The notes below the pieces were generated by a model. That model had not been told where the DNA came from. It saw nothing but the letters and a program-made list of their open reading frames with translations, and searched no databases. A stretch of DNA of 64,000 nt from an uncultured Ferrovibrio sp. GTDB lineage: Bacteria > Pseudomonadota > Alphaproteobacteria > Ferrovibrionales > Ferrovibrionaceae. Location: assembly GCF_937960835.1 (NCBI RefSeq), contig NZ_CALGPC010000006.1, positions 604,923 to 668,922 of the forward strand. The letters are read 5' to 3'. Shown piece after piece: positions 48,567 to 56,858 of this stretch. Numbering within the stretch: the stretch's first letter is position 1; every line of letters begins with the position of its first letter. The position numbers and the translations under genes were made by a program.

Positions 48567-49124
48567 GTGAGCATTTTCTCGACCGTCCGTCTTTCCGCCC
48601 TGCGCCCTGCTCTCGCCGTTCTGGTCCTGCTTGGCCTTGGCCTTGCGGCCTGTTCCGGTTCCAAGCCGAACAGGCTGCCGCCCTGCCCGCGGGTCGGCAT
48701 CCTGGGCGATGCGCAGAAGGCGACGCAGTATCGCGAGGGCGCCGGCCGCGACCTCACCGATGTGACCTTCGAGACCGAGCTGGTCGATTACGACGGCCAG
48801 TGCAAATACGAAGACAAGCAGAGCGTGGTGGTGGTCAGCTTCATCCTGCAGGTCGGCGCCACGCGTGGGCCGGCCGCGACGCAGAACCAGGCGCTGGTGC
48901 CGTATTTCGTCGCCGTGGTTGACAAGCAGCAGAATGTGCTGGCGCGCGAGGAATTTGTCGCCCGCATTCCCTTTGAGCCGGGTCGCCGCCGCGTCATCGT
49001 CGGCGAGGAACTGGAGCAGCGCATTCCGCTGGCCGGCCGCAGCACCAGCGACGTCGAAATCCTGATCGGCCTGGAGATGGGCCGCGAGCAGCTCGAACGT
49101 AACCGGCAAGAACGCGGCTTCTGA
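48567..49124 (+). CDS. Putative lipoprotein of unknown function
   Basis: Protein of 185 residues starting at GTG 48567 (no in-frame ATG fits; the ATG at 48529 is in another frame). Type II signal peptide with lipobox LAAC near residue 29. The mature part has no motif I recognise and looks beta-rich (VVVVSFILQV, VPYFVAVVD). Expected at the outer membrane. Followed by yeiH after 14 nt. Confidence 0.75.
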   Translation: MSIFSTVRLSALRPALAVLVLLGLGLAACSGSKPNRLPPCPRVGILGDAQKATQYREGAGRDLTDVTFETELVDYDGQCKYEDKQSVVVVSFILQVGATRGPAATQNQALVPYFVAVVDKQQNVLAREEFVARIPFEPGRRRVIVGEELEQRIPLAGRSTSDVEILIGLEMGREQLERNRQERGF

Positions 49125-49138
49125 CCGACAGCCGCGCC

Positions 49139-50161
49139 GTGCCGGCAACCACCATCCTCAATCGTCTGAACCGTCTGCGCGGTCTGTGGCCAGGCCTGAC
49201 GGTGGCTGCGACCGTGGCGCTCGCGGTCGGCTTCATTTCCGAGCATTACGGCGGCCCGGCCTTCCTGCTTGCGCTGCTGCTCGGCATGGCCTTCAACTTC
49301 CTTGCCACCGATGCCCGCGTGCGGCCCGGCATCGATTTCGCCGCGCGCAGCGTGCTGCGCATCGGTGTGGCTTTGCTCGGTATCCGCATCACCTTCGACC
49401 GCATCTGGGAACTCGGCATCGGCCCGGTGGCGCTGGCGGTCTGCGGTGTGGCGCTGTCGATCTTGAGCGGCGCGCTGCTCGCCAGGCTGGCCGGGCGCAG
49501 CCGCGAAGAGGGACTGCTTTCGGGCGGCGCGGTCGGCATCTGCGGCGCTTCGGCGGCGATGGCGATTGCCGCCGCTCTGCCGCGTTCGCCGCAGGCTGAG
49601 CGTCTGACATTGCTCACCGTCATCGGCGTCACGGCGTTGTCGACGGCGGCGATGGTGATCTACCCGCTGCTGGCCAAGACGCTGGGCTTGGATGAGACGG
49701 CTTCCGGCGTGCTGTTCGGCGCCACCATTCATGACGTGGCCCAGGTGCTTGGTGCGGGGCTCACGGTCTCGCCGCATGCCGGCGACATCGCCACTTTCGT
49801 CAAGCTGGTGCGCGTGGCCTGCCTTCTGCCGGTGGTGGTCATGATCGCCTGGCTGTACCGACGCACGGCGACGGAGAAAGCGGAAGGCGGCGCGGGCGGC
49901 CAGCAGCAGTTGCTGCCGCGCTTCCTGCTCGGCTTCGTCGCACTGGTGGTGCTGGCCAGCATCCTGCCGCTGCCCGAGATGCTGGTGAGCGGCGTGTCCG
50001 ATGTTTCGCGCGCCTGCCTGCTCATCGCCATCTCGGCGCTGGGCGTGAAGACGTCCTTCGGCGAGCTTTTTGCGCTCGGCTGGAAGCCACTGCTGCTCAT
50101 TCTGGCCGAGACGGCCATCCTCCTGGTTTTTGTCACCACGACCCTGCTGCTGGCTTTCTGA
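49139..50161 (+). CDS. yeiH: YeiH/UPF0324 family putative sulfate exporter
   Basis: Inner-membrane protein of 340 residues with about ten helices. Start is GTG 49139. Family markers: GMAFNFLA, RIGVALLGIRI, SGGAVGICGASAAMAIA and GATIHDVAQVLGAG. YeiH-type proteins are annotated as putative sulfate exporters (PSE); the substrate here is unproven. Same direction as the lipoprotein gene; a long repeat-bearing spacer follows. Confidence 0.9.
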   Translation: MPATTILNRLNRLRGLWPGLTVAATVALAVGFISEHYGGPAFLLALLLGMAFNFLATDARVRPGIDFAARSVLRIGVALLGIRITFDRIWELGIGPVALAVCGVALSILSGALLARLAGRSREEGLLSGGAVGICGASAAMAIAAALPRSPQAERLTLLTVIGVTALSTAAMVIYPLLAKTLGLDETASGVLFGATIHDVAQVLGAGLTVSPHAGDIATFVKLVRVACLLPVVVMIAWLYRRTATEKAEGGAGGQQQLLPRFLLGFVALVVLASILPLPEMLVSGVSDVSRACLLIAISALGVKTSFGELFALGWKPLLLILAETAILLVFVTTTLLLAF

Positions 50162-50220
50162 GCCGGTTTTGGGGCCAGAAAGATAGCCGCTGGAGCGATC
50201 CGGGCTCCCTGGTAACCAAT

Positions 50221-50340
50221 CCGGTTCATCCGGGTTCGTTGCAGCCCGTTCGAGTCCGTTTCGCTCCATTCCGGTTCGTTTGCGACCGTTTTGAACCATT
50301 CCGATTCATTTCGATCCATTTCCCTCCATTTTCATTCCCG
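50221..50340. repeat. Degenerate 10-bp tandem array, about eleven units
   Basis: From 50221 the sequence falls into exact 10-nt register for 110-120 nt, with units such as CCGGTTCATC, CGAGTCCGTT, TCGCTCCATT, CCGGTTCGTT, CCGATTCATT and TCGATCCATT. The consensus is roughly YCGNTYCRTT; the last five positions (YCRTT) are best kept. The period never slips. It lies in the 446-nt space after yeiH and before the 3' end of ggt (convergent). No gene is supported in that space. Confidence 0.85.
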
Positions 50341-50523
50341 CGGCTTCCGAATGCCTTTTGGAGCTTCACGTGGCGTCTATCGGCTTCCGAGGCCTTCCTG
50401 ACGCCCCCACCGCTTCGGGCGCTTCCCGGCCATACGAAGGTATGCGCCCATGACCCTTTCACGATGCCCAGCAGCAGTGGCAACAAGGCCTTCGCAGGAC
50501 AAACGGCAGCGTCAGAAAACGGG

Positions 50524-50554
50524 CCCCGGGCCTCGCCTATCGGCTCGCCCGGGG
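50524..50554. repeat. REP-like palindrome (copy 1)
   Basis: CCCCGGGC (50524-50531) pairs with GCCCGGGG (50547-50554); inside, GCC-TATC-GGC makes a second short stem. Read on the minus strand it begins CGTCACCCCGGGCG, nearly the same as the start of the element at 52318. It lies 53 nt past the ggt stop. Confidence 0.65.
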
Positions 50555-50607
50555 TGACGATGTTCTGGAGTGTTAGGCGGTCTTGAGCGCGGACAGATTG
50601 CCCGTTC

Positions 50608-52212
50608 TCAATACGCTAGCGCGCAACCGTCCTTGCGCGGATCGGAGCCGGCCTGCAGCACACCGTTCTCTGCGTCGATCATGATCGCCTGACCGCCGCC
50701 ATGGGGCATTTCGGCCATATGGATCGGGTGGCCCAGAGCGGCGAGGCCTTTCAGCACATCCTCGCGGATGCCGCGCTCGGCCTCGAAGCGGTTCATCTGA
50801 TAGAAGCCGCGGGCGCAGTCGATGGCTTCTTGCACGTTCATGCCGTAGTCGATGATGTTGGTCAGCACATGGCTTTGACCGACCGGCTGGAAGCCGCCGC
50901 CCATCACGCCGAAGCACAGCCAGGGCTTGCCGTCCTTCAGCGCCATGGCCGGAATGATGGTGTGCAGCGGCCGCTTGTGTGGCGCAACGCAATTCGGATG
51001 CGTAGGATCGACGCGGAAGCCGGCGCCGCGGTTTTGCAGCAGCACGCCGGTCTTCGGGCTGCTCAGGCCAGTGCCATAGGGCCAGAACAACGAGTTGATG
51101 AAGGAGCAGGCATTGCCCTTCTCGTCGACGACGCTGATGTAGACCGTGTCGCGATAGGTGGTCGCACCAGCGGGGCCAAGAACCGGCATCGCCTTCTTCA
51201 TGTCGATGCGGCTGCGCAGCTCGTCGGCGAAGCTGGCGGAGAGAATCTTCTCAACGGGCACTTCGGCGAAGGCGGGATCGGCCACATAGGCATCGCGCAT
51301 CTGGAACGCAAGCCGCGTGGCTTCGGCCTCGATATGGAAACGCTCGACGCCGACTGGATCGTATTTGGAAAGATCGAAGCCGCTCAGGATATTCAGCATC
51401 AACAGCGTGGTGATGCCGACGCCGTTTGGCGGAATCTCCAGCACGTCGACACCGCGATAGCGCGTCATGATGGGGTCGACCCAGAAGGCTTCCTGGGTTG
51501 CGAAATCTTCCAGCGCATGCGTGCCGCCCAGGCTGCGCAGGTATTCCACGATGTCCTCGGCCACCCAGCTGGTATAGAAGCCGTCGCGGCCCTTGGCGGC
51601 GATCTCGCGGAAGACTTTCGCATGCTCAGGCTGGCGGAAGACTTCGCCGGCCTTCGGCGCGCGGCCATCCTTCAGCCAGGCACGTGCGGAATTGGCATCG
51701 GCCTTGAGCTTGCCTTCGTTGCGCGCCCAGTCGGTGGCGACGCGTTCGGTGACGGCGAAGCCGTTCTCGGCATGCTGGATCGCGGGCTGGAGCAGTTCGG
51801 CCAGCGGCATCGAGCCGAAGCGCTGGTTCAGCTTGCACCAGGAATCGACGGCGCCTGGAATGGTGACGGCATGCACCGAGGTCAGCCCGATCTCTTTCAT
51901 GCCCTGCTGCAGCAGGAAATCGGCGGTCAGGCCTTTTGGCGCACGACCTGAGCCGTTGAGGCCATAGACCTTGCCGCCCTTGGCGAGATCGGTGCCGGCC
52001 GGCGCGAAGAGCACGAAATTGTCGCCGCCGATGCCGGTTGAGCCGGGCTCGACCACACATTGCACGGCGCAGGCGGCAATCGCCGCATCGGCCGCATTGC
52101 CGCCGCGCCGCAGGATCTCCAGCGCGGTGAGGGTCGAAAGATGATGCGAGGTGGCGGCGGCGCCATTCCGGCCCATGACGACGGAACGGCCGGGCAATTG
52201 CAGGTCACGCAT
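50608..52212 (-). CDS. ggt: Gamma-glutamyltransferase family protein
   Basis: Ntn-hydrolase precursor of 534 residues, self-cleaving before a Thr: the site is the T in TTYRDTVYISVVDEKGN (about residue 361). N-terminal substrate loop STGIGGDNFVLF and the small-subunit GVMGGGFQPVGQ are present. No signal peptide is visible, so unlike E. coli Ggt it should be cytoplasmic; such members include putative acylases and gamma-glutamyl hydrolases of catabolic pathways. Flanked on both sides by REP-like palindromes in opposite orientations. Confidence 0.88.
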   Translation of the reverse strand: MRDLQLPGRSVVMGRNGAAATSHHLSTLTALEILRRGGNAADAAIAACAVQCVVEPGSTGIGGDNFVLFAPAGTDLAKGGKVYGLNGSGRAPKGLTADFLLQQGMKEIGLTSVHAVTIPGAVDSWCKLNQRFGSMPLAELLQPAIQHAENGFAVTERVATDWARNEGKLKADANSARAWLKDGRAPKAGEVFRQPEHAKVFREIAAKGRDGFYTSWVAEDIVEYLRSLGGTHALEDFATQEAFWVDPIMTRYRGVDVLEIPPNGVGITTLLMLNILSGFDLSKYDPVGVERFHIEAEATRLAFQMRDAYVADPAFAEVPVEKILSASFADELRSRIDMKKAMPVLGPAGATTYRDTVYISVVDEKGNACSFINSLFWPYGTGLSSPKTGVLLQNRGAGFRVDPTHPNCVAPHKRPLHTIIPAMALKDGKPWLCFGVMGGGFQPVGQSHVLTNIIDYGMNVQEAIDCARGFYQMNRFEAERGIREDVLKGLAALGHPIHMAEMPHGGGQAIMIDAENGVLQAGSDPRKDGCALAY

Positions 52213-52319
52213 GAGACGAGAGACTCCCCAGAAGATCAGGACCCGGAGCTTATGCGCTGGCCGCCGGGATGGAAAGGCCGAGGTTTCCTCTACAGCACGT
52301 CATCCCGGTGCTATTCGTC

Positions 52320-52366
52320 ATCCCGGGCGCGGTGCAGCCTGCAATGGTGCACCGCAGGCCCGGGAT
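52320..52366. repeat. REP-like palindrome (copy 2)
   Basis: ATCCCGGGC (52320-52328) pairs with GCCCGGGAT (52358-52366) and, inside it, GCGGTGCA pairs with TGCACCGC. The head CGTCATCCCGGGCG matches the minus-strand head of the palindrome at 50524-50554. A shorter CGTCATCCCGG copy lies just upstream (52298-52308). Located in the 289-nt gap between ggt and the monooxygenase-reductase gene, where no gene is supported. Confidence 0.7.
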
Positions 52367-52429
52367 CTGCTGATGTATTGGCAAAAGATTCCGGGTTGGC
52401 AACACACCACTCCGTGCGCAGCCTGTCCT

Positions 52430-52453
52430 CGGGCCGCGCAAAACGCGGACCCG
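52430..52453. repeat. GC-rich hairpin near copy 2
   Basis: CGGGCCGCG and CGCGGACCCG pair with one bulged A around CAAAA. It is in the same intergenic patch as the REP-like element, downstream of the minus-strand monooxygenase gene, and may act as a terminator or belong to the repeat cluster. Confidence 0.45.
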
Positions 52454-52501
52454 TGGGTAGCACCCGGGATGGCGGGAGAAGGTGGGATAACGGGGCGTGA
52501 G

Positions 52502-54841
52502 CTAGATCTCATCCCGTCTGGCGCGCTGCTTGGCGAAGGCATCGGCGGCGGCGGATTCTTCGCGTTCGCGGGCCTTGAGCTGATAGAGCTGGTCGCGGCC
52601 AGCGTGATACTGCACCGGCCAATTCACGCCGCGCCAATCGTAATCGGCCGCCGCATGCAGCGTGAAATAGGGATCGGCCAGATGCGGCCGGGCGAGCGCG
52701 CAAAGATCGGCGCGGCCGGATGCGACGATGGTGTTGACCTGATCGGCCGTGGTAATCGCGCCGACCGCGATGGTGGCGATGCCAGCCTCCTGACGGATGG
52801 CATCGGAAAACGGCGTCTGGAACATACGGCCGTAAACAGGCTTTGCTTCCGTGGACGTCTGCCCGGCGGAAACGTCGAGCAGGTCGCAGCCGCGTGCCTT
52901 CAGCATTTTCGCGATCTGCACGGAATCCTCGATCTCAAGCCCGCGTCCCGGCACCCAGTCGACTGCCGAGAGCCGCACAGAGATCGGCTTTTCCGCAGGC
53001 CAGACGGCGCGGATCGCCTCGAATACCTCCAGCGGGAAGCGCATGCGATTCTCCAGGCTGCCGCCATACGCATCATCGCGCGTATTGCTCAGCGGCGAGA
53101 TGAAGGTCGAGAGCAGATAGCCATGCGCCATATGCAGTTCCAGCAGGTCGAAGCCCGCATCAATCGCAAGCCTGGCGGCGGCAACGAAATCCTCGCGCAC
53201 GGCATCCATATCGGCGGGGGTCATCGCGCGCGGTACTTGGCTATGCGGCAGATAGGGAATGGGCGAGGGGCCGATGATCTCCCAGGCGCCCTGCGGCAAT
53301 GGCTCATCATAGCCGCCAGCCCAAGGCAAGCAGGTCGCACCCTTGCGGCCGGCATGCGCAAGCTGAATGCCGATTTTCGCTTTGGAATTGGCGTGGACGA
53401 AATCGGTGATGCGGCGCCAGGCCCTGGCATGCGCTTCGCTCCACAGGCCGGTGCAGCCCGGCGTGATGCGTGCCTCGGGCGCGATATCGGTCATCTCGGT
53501 AATCACGAGACCGGCGCCGCCGATGGCGCGGCTGCCTAGATGCACCAGCGTCCAGTCGTTCGGCATGCCGTCTTCCGCCGAATACTGGCACATGGGCGAA
53601 ACGACGACGCGGTTTTCCAGCACCAGATCGCGTAGCTTGAATGGCGTGAACATCGGCGGCGGTGGATTGGGGGATTTTTGCAGCGTCACGCCCTGCTCGC
53701 GCTCGACCTTTTCGGCGAACCAGCGGTCGATCCCGGCGATGAAAGCCGGATCGCGCAGGCGCAGATTGTCATAGGTGATGCGTTTTGAACGCGACAGCAG
53801 TGACAGCGCGAGCTGGATCGGCTCGAAACCGCGATACCGCTCGGTATGTTCGAACCATTCCAGAGAAACCTGCGCCGCATGCTGCAAAATCGAGACTTCC
53901 GTCTGGCGCGCGTCTTCGAACGCTTTCAGCGCCGCAGGCAGCGCATTATGGCCAGCATGCAGCGTGCGGTTCAGCGCGATGGCGTCTTCCATCGCAAGCT
54001 TAGTGCCCGAGCCGATGGAGAAATGCGCCGTATGCACCGCATCGCCGATGAGGACGATATTCTCATGCACCCATCGCTCGCATTTGATGGTCGGAAATGT
54101 GCGCCAGATCGAGCGGTTGCTCAGCAACTTGTGTCCATTCAGGTGCCTGGCAAAGAGATTCTGGCAATAAGCGAGCGTTTCGTCTTCGCTGGCCCGATCA
54201 AGGCCCGCGCGTTTCCAGGTTTCTTCGGTGGTTTCGACGATCCAGGTCGATAGGTCTTTTTCGAAACGGTAGGCATGAACCTGGAACAGGCCATGCTGGT
54301 TGGCCTCGAAGATGAAGGTGAAGGTATCGAGCGGCAAAGTCGTCCCGAGCCAGACGAATTTGTTGCGCCGCCAGTCGAGATGCGGCCGGAAGCGATCCTT
54401 CCAGGTTTCTCGCACCAGACTGTTGATGCCGTCGGCACCGACCAGCAGGTCGCAACCGCGGCGCAGCGCTTCGAAATCCTGCTGCTCGCTTTGGAAATGC
54501 AGTTTCACGCCATGGGCCTGGCAGCGTTCCTGCAGAATCTGCAACAGCCGCTTGCGCGCCAGACCGCAGAAGCCATGGCCGCCGGAGCGAATGCGTTGGC
54601 CGCCGGCCACCACATCGATCTGGTCCCAGTAAGCGAAGCTGTCCTTGATCGCCTGATAGGTTTCTGCGTCTTCCGAGAGGAACTGGTTCAGCGTTTCGTC
54701 AGAGAAGACGACACCGAAGCCGAAGGTGTCGTCCGGGCGGTTGCGCTCGTAAACCGTGATCTCGTGGCCCGGGTCGGCCTTCTTCATCAGGAGGGCCAGA
54801 TAGAGGCCGGCCGGACCGCCTCCGACGATGGTGACACGCAT
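52502..54841 (-). CDS. Bifunctional flavin monooxygenase/OYE reductase (salicylyl-CoA 5-hydroxylase or 2-aminobenzoyl-CoA monooxygenase/reductase type)
   Basis: A two-domain protein of 779 residues. Residues 1-390 form an FAD aromatic hydroxylase (GGGPAGLYLALLMKK at 8-22; VLIGDAVHTAHFSIGSG near 275). Residues 400-779 form an old yellow enzyme domain with FMN (TPFKLRDLVLENRVVVSPM at the start, then IQLAHAGRKG). This fusion is known from 2-aminobenzoyl-CoA monooxygenase/reductase of Azoarcus and from proteins annotated as salicylyl-CoA 5-hydroxylase/oxidoreductase. It hydroxylates, and may then dearomatise, an aromatic CoA thioester. The CoA ligase and downstream genes are not adjacent. Substrate uncertain. 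Confidence 0.85.
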   Translation of the reverse strand: MRVTIVGGGPAGLYLALLMKKADPGHEITVYERNRPDDTFGFGVVFSDETLNQFLSEDAETYQAIKDSFAYWDQIDVVAGGQRIRSGGHGFCGLARKRLLQILQERCQAHGVKLHFQSEQQDFEALRRGCDLLVGADGINSLVRETWKDRFRPHLDWRRNKFVWLGTTLPLDTFTFIFEANQHGLFQVHAYRFEKDLSTWIVETTEETWKRAGLDRASEDETLAYCQNLFARHLNGHKLLSNRSIWRTFPTIKCERWVHENIVLIGDAVHTAHFSIGSGTKLAMEDAIALNRTLHAGHNALPAALKAFEDARQTEVSILQHAAQVSLEWFEHTERYRGFEPIQLALSLLSRSKRITYDNLRLRDPAFIAGIDRWFAEKVEREQGVTLQKSPNPPPPMFTPFKLRDLVLENRVVVSPMCQYSAEDGMPNDWTLVHLGSRAIGGAGLVITEMTDIAPEARITPGCTGLWSEAHARAWRRITDFVHANSKAKIGIQLAHAGRKGATCLPWAGGYDEPLPQGAWEIIGPSPIPYLPHSQVPRAMTPADMDAVREDFVAAARLAIDAGFDLLELHMAHGYLLSTFISPLSNTRDDAYGGSLENRMRFPLEVFEAIRAVWPAEKPISVRLSAVDWVPGRGLEIEDSVQIAKMLKARGCDLLDVSAGQTSTEAKPVYGRMFQTPFSDAIRQEAGIATIAVGAITTADQVNTIVASGRADLCALARPHLADPYFTLHAAADYDWRGVNWPVQYHAGRDQLYQLKAREREESAAADAFAKQRARRDEI

Positions 54842-54858
54842 GGCGGCGCTCCTCGTCC

Positions 54859-54886
54859 AGAATATTTTATACTTAAAATATATTCT
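54859..54886 (-). promoter_or_regulatory. AT-rich palindromic operator/promoter of the monooxygenase gene
   Basis: In a very GC-rich region this 28-nt block is almost pure A/T. ATATTTTA (54862-54869) and TAAAATAT (54874-54881) are perfect inverted arms with a 4-nt spacer, set inside outer AGAATA/TATTCT ends. On the minus strand TATAAAAT resembles a -10 element. It ends 18 nt upstream of the ATG. MarR-type repressors often control such aromatic-CoA genes from sites like this; that is inference. Confidence 0.55.
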
Positions 54887-54966
54887 GGGCAGACAGCAGG
54901 CGCAATACGGGCGTTGACGCGCCCTGAGACAGGGGTGTCACGCGGTCAGAGAGAGGAGAGGTGGTT

Positions 54967-55551
54967 TCAGCGCGCCTTGAAGGCGGTGAAGCCGAAGCCC
55001 GCCAGGGCGATGCCAAAGAAGATCCGGGCCAGGCTGCCCGGCGGCATGGGGATGAAGCCGAGATAGCGGTGGCGGGCGAGCTCCGCCAGAGCGACGGCCA
55101 AGGTGCCGAGCAGCAGCCAGCGGCCGGGCACTGGCCGATGCCGCAGACCCGCGATGATCGCCAGCATCAGGGTGCCGAGCAGGATCAGCGGCAGCGGCAG
55201 ATTGCCCAGAGGCAGGCGGTCGGCCGCAACGGCAACCAAAAGGGCAATCGCAATGCCAGTGATCAGAGTCAGCCATTTCGAGCCCGGTGGCAGCACCAGA
55301 CTGAACACCGCGCCGAAGGCAAAGCCGAGCAAACCGGCGGTGAAGGCGAGATATCGCAGATCGCCCTCGAGCCCGGTGAAGATGGGCCAGCCGAGAAGAT
55401 CGGTGAACTCGACGGCGGCTAATGCTGCATGCAGGACTGCGCCGACGCCCCAGAATAACGCAGCCGGCAGCGGCGAGCGCGCGACCAAAACGAGACATAG
55501 AACGGCGCCGGCGAAATAGAGGGCTTGAGCGATCTGGGCGATATCGGGCAT
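54967..55551 (-). CDS. Membrane protein of unknown function
   Basis: Protein of 194 residues with about six hydrophobic helices and almost no charged segments longer than ten residues. I recognise no family. It stands alone between the monooxygenase gene (same strand, downstream) and rpsT (divergent). Codon use and GC content look like the neighbours, and the whole length is hydrophobic in a helix-like pattern, so it is probably a real gene. Confidence 0.6.
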   Translation of the reverse strand: MPDIAQIAQALYFAGAVLCLVLVARSPLPAALFWGVGAVLHAALAAVEFTDLLGWPIFTGLEGDLRYLAFTAGLLGFAFGAVFSLVLPPGSKWLTLITGIAIALLVAVAADRLPLGNLPLPLILLGTLMLAIIAGLRHRPVPGRWLLLGTLAVALAELARHRYLGFIPMPPGSLARIFFGIALAGFGFTAFKAR

Positions 55552-55626
55552 AACGGCACTATGGCGGGCGGGTCAAAAGGTCGCAAGCTCCGGTAATCAC
55601 GCCGAAAAACCGGTCGCTTTGCGGGG

Positions 55627-55655
55627 TTGACGCCTGCCGGGGGCAGGGCTATAAC
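55627..55655 (+). promoter_or_regulatory. Sigma-70 type promoter of rpsT
   Basis: TTGACG (55627-55632) and TATAAC (55650-55655) are separated by exactly 17 nt. Transcription would start near 55662, leaving a leader of about 47 nt before the rpsT ATG. Confidence 0.75.
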
Positions 55656-55708
55656 CCCCGCCTCGATTTCGCCGCAAGGCAGCATCAACCAATCGGAAAT
55701 CGTCAGCT

Positions 55709-55972
55709 ATGGCTCAACATAAGTCCGCGGAGAAGCGCGCCCGTCAGACCAAGAAGCGCACGGCCGTCAACCGCGCCCGTCGCAGCAAAGTCCGCACGGC
55801 AGTGAAGAAACTGGAAGCCGCTATTGCCTCCGGCGATAAGGCCGCAGCGCAGGCCGCGTTCAAGGAAGCGCAGCCCGCGCTCGACAAGAGCGTGACCAAG
55901 GGTGTGGTGAAGAAGCGCACTGCCTCGCGCAAGCTGTCGCGTCTGAACGCCCGTCTCAAAGCTATGGCTTGA
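55709..55972 (+). CDS. rpsT: 30S ribosomal protein S20
   Basis: Binds 16S rRNA in the small subunit. Length 87 residues, very basic, starting MAQHKSAEKRARQ and ending LNARLKAMA, as expected for S20. Its place just upstream of the dnaA region is common in alphaproteobacteria. It has its own promoter and a clear terminator. Confidence 0.97.
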   Translation: MAQHKSAEKRARQTKKRTAVNRARRSKVRTAVKKLEAAIASGDKAAAQAAFKEAQPALDKSVTKGVVKKRTASRKLSRLNARLKAMA

Positions 55973-56020
55973 TCGCCGCGCCAGCAGCGCCTCATTAGCC
56001 TTTAGTCTTATCAGCTCCGA

Positions 56021-56057
56021 AACATCGCCCAGCTCATCGAGCGGGCGATGTTTTTTT
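56021..56057 (+). terminator. Rho-independent terminator of rpsT
   Basis: AACATCGCCC (56021-56030) pairs perfectly with GGGCGATGTT (56043-56052) around a 12-nt loop, and a run of seven T ends at 56057. Confidence 0.9.
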
Positions 56058-56403
56058 ATGCGACTGCGAAATCAGTACGCATGATGTTGCAGCGTTCGCG
56101 GACGTTTTCATCAAGGTGATTAATCCGCGCCTTGTTTCCACTCAGCCGCAGAACACGTTGCCAAGTTCTAATTATGCAACGCGGAAAAATTTTTTTCGGG
56201 GAGTCATCATCTGTCCGCTTGCGTGGCCCCGGCTATTTCCCTTTAATGCCTCCGCTGCCGCGCGACGAGCGGATAGCGACATCGGGGAAGGGCGGGGGAT
56301 GCCGCCCTATGGTGTCGAAGTTTCCGGTGGGATTTTTTGTGACGCCGGCAGCGCGCGTGACGGAAGATAGACTTGAAACAACGAACGTGGCGCGAGGTTG
56401 GGG
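56058..56403. other. 346-nt intergenic region before the rhodanese-dnaA genes
   Basis: No gene is supported. It is more AT-rich than its neighbours and includes an A-then-T tract at about 56183-56195 and an inverted repeat CGTTGC (56156-56161) / GCAACG (56176-56181). I looked for clusters of TTATNCACA DnaA boxes and saw none; the nearest is TTATGCAAC at 56173. It is likely the promoter region for rhodanese-dnaA, but I cannot place a good -35/-10 pair, and an origin here is not supported. Confidence 0.4.
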
Positions 56404-56847
56404 ATGTTGGCTTCGGTGAAGGCGGGGGACGATGACTATGCTGGCGATGTTGCGACGACCGAAGCCTGGAACCGACTTGCAAACGACCCGACCGCCCAAC
56501 TCATAGACGTCCGTACTCAACCTGAATGGAGTTTCGTCGGCACGCCGGATCTCGGCAAGCTGGGGAAGCGTCCGCTGTTTGTATCTTGGCAAGTGTATCC
56601 TGAAATGAGTGTGAACCCGCGTTTTGCCGAAGAGCTGTCTGCCCAGGGGGTGGTGCCCGGGCAGGCCCTGTATTTCATCTGCCGCTCGGGCGCGCGGTCG
56701 CGCGCCGCGGCCAAGGCGATGACGGCGGCCGGGTTCGGTCCTTGCTACAATGTAGCGGGCGGATTTGAGGGCGATCTCGACGCCGACAAGCGGCGCGGAC
56801 GTTTGAACGGCTGGAAGGCCGCTGGCCTGGCCTGGGTCCAGAGCTGA
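56404..56847 (+). CDS. Rhodanese-like domain protein
   Basis: Single-domain sulfurtransferase-like protein of 147 residues. The active-site loop is CRSGARSR with the catalytic Cys, and LIDVRTQPEW is the usual N-terminal motif. ATG 56404 is preferred (GAGG about 6 nt upstream) over a TTG two codons earlier. The dnaA ATG follows 11 nt after its stop, so dnaA is probably co-transcribed. Sulfur donor and acceptor unknown. Confidence 0.9.
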   Translation: MLASVKAGDDDYAGDVATTEAWNRLANDPTAQLIDVRTQPEWSFVGTPDLGKLGKRPLFVSWQVYPEMSVNPRFAEELSAQGVVPGQALYFICRSGARSRAAAKAMTAAGFGPCYNVAGGFEGDLDADKRRGRLNGWKAAGLAWVQS

Positions 56848-56858
56848 GGACCCCGATC

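Noticed and set aside
48788..50299. 503-codon open frame antisense to the lipoprotein and yeiH genes
   Set aside because: It reaches into the 10-bp repeat array, which gives its start a repeated Asn/Arg/Gly-rich sequence. No domain is seen, and yeiH is clear on the other strand.
50239..50586. 115-codon frame on the plus strand across the repeat array
   Set aside because: The Phe/Arg/Pro-rich start (RFAPFRF and similar) comes from the 10-bp repeat, and the rest runs through a REP-like palindrome. No ribosome site and no family.
56158..56174. TTGCCA and TAATTA as a promoter before rhodanese-dnaA
   Set aside because: The two elements are only 5 nt apart, so they cannot form a sigma-70 promoter.
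56116..56370. 84-codon frame in the space before the rhodanese gene
   Set aside because: No motif, no ribosome site, and an overlapping frame of equal quality. Treated as non-coding promoter region.
56058..56403. Replication origin next to dnaA
   Set aside because: AT-rich, but no cluster of DnaA boxes; the best match (TTATGCAAC) has two mismatches. In many alphaproteobacteria the origin is elsewhere.
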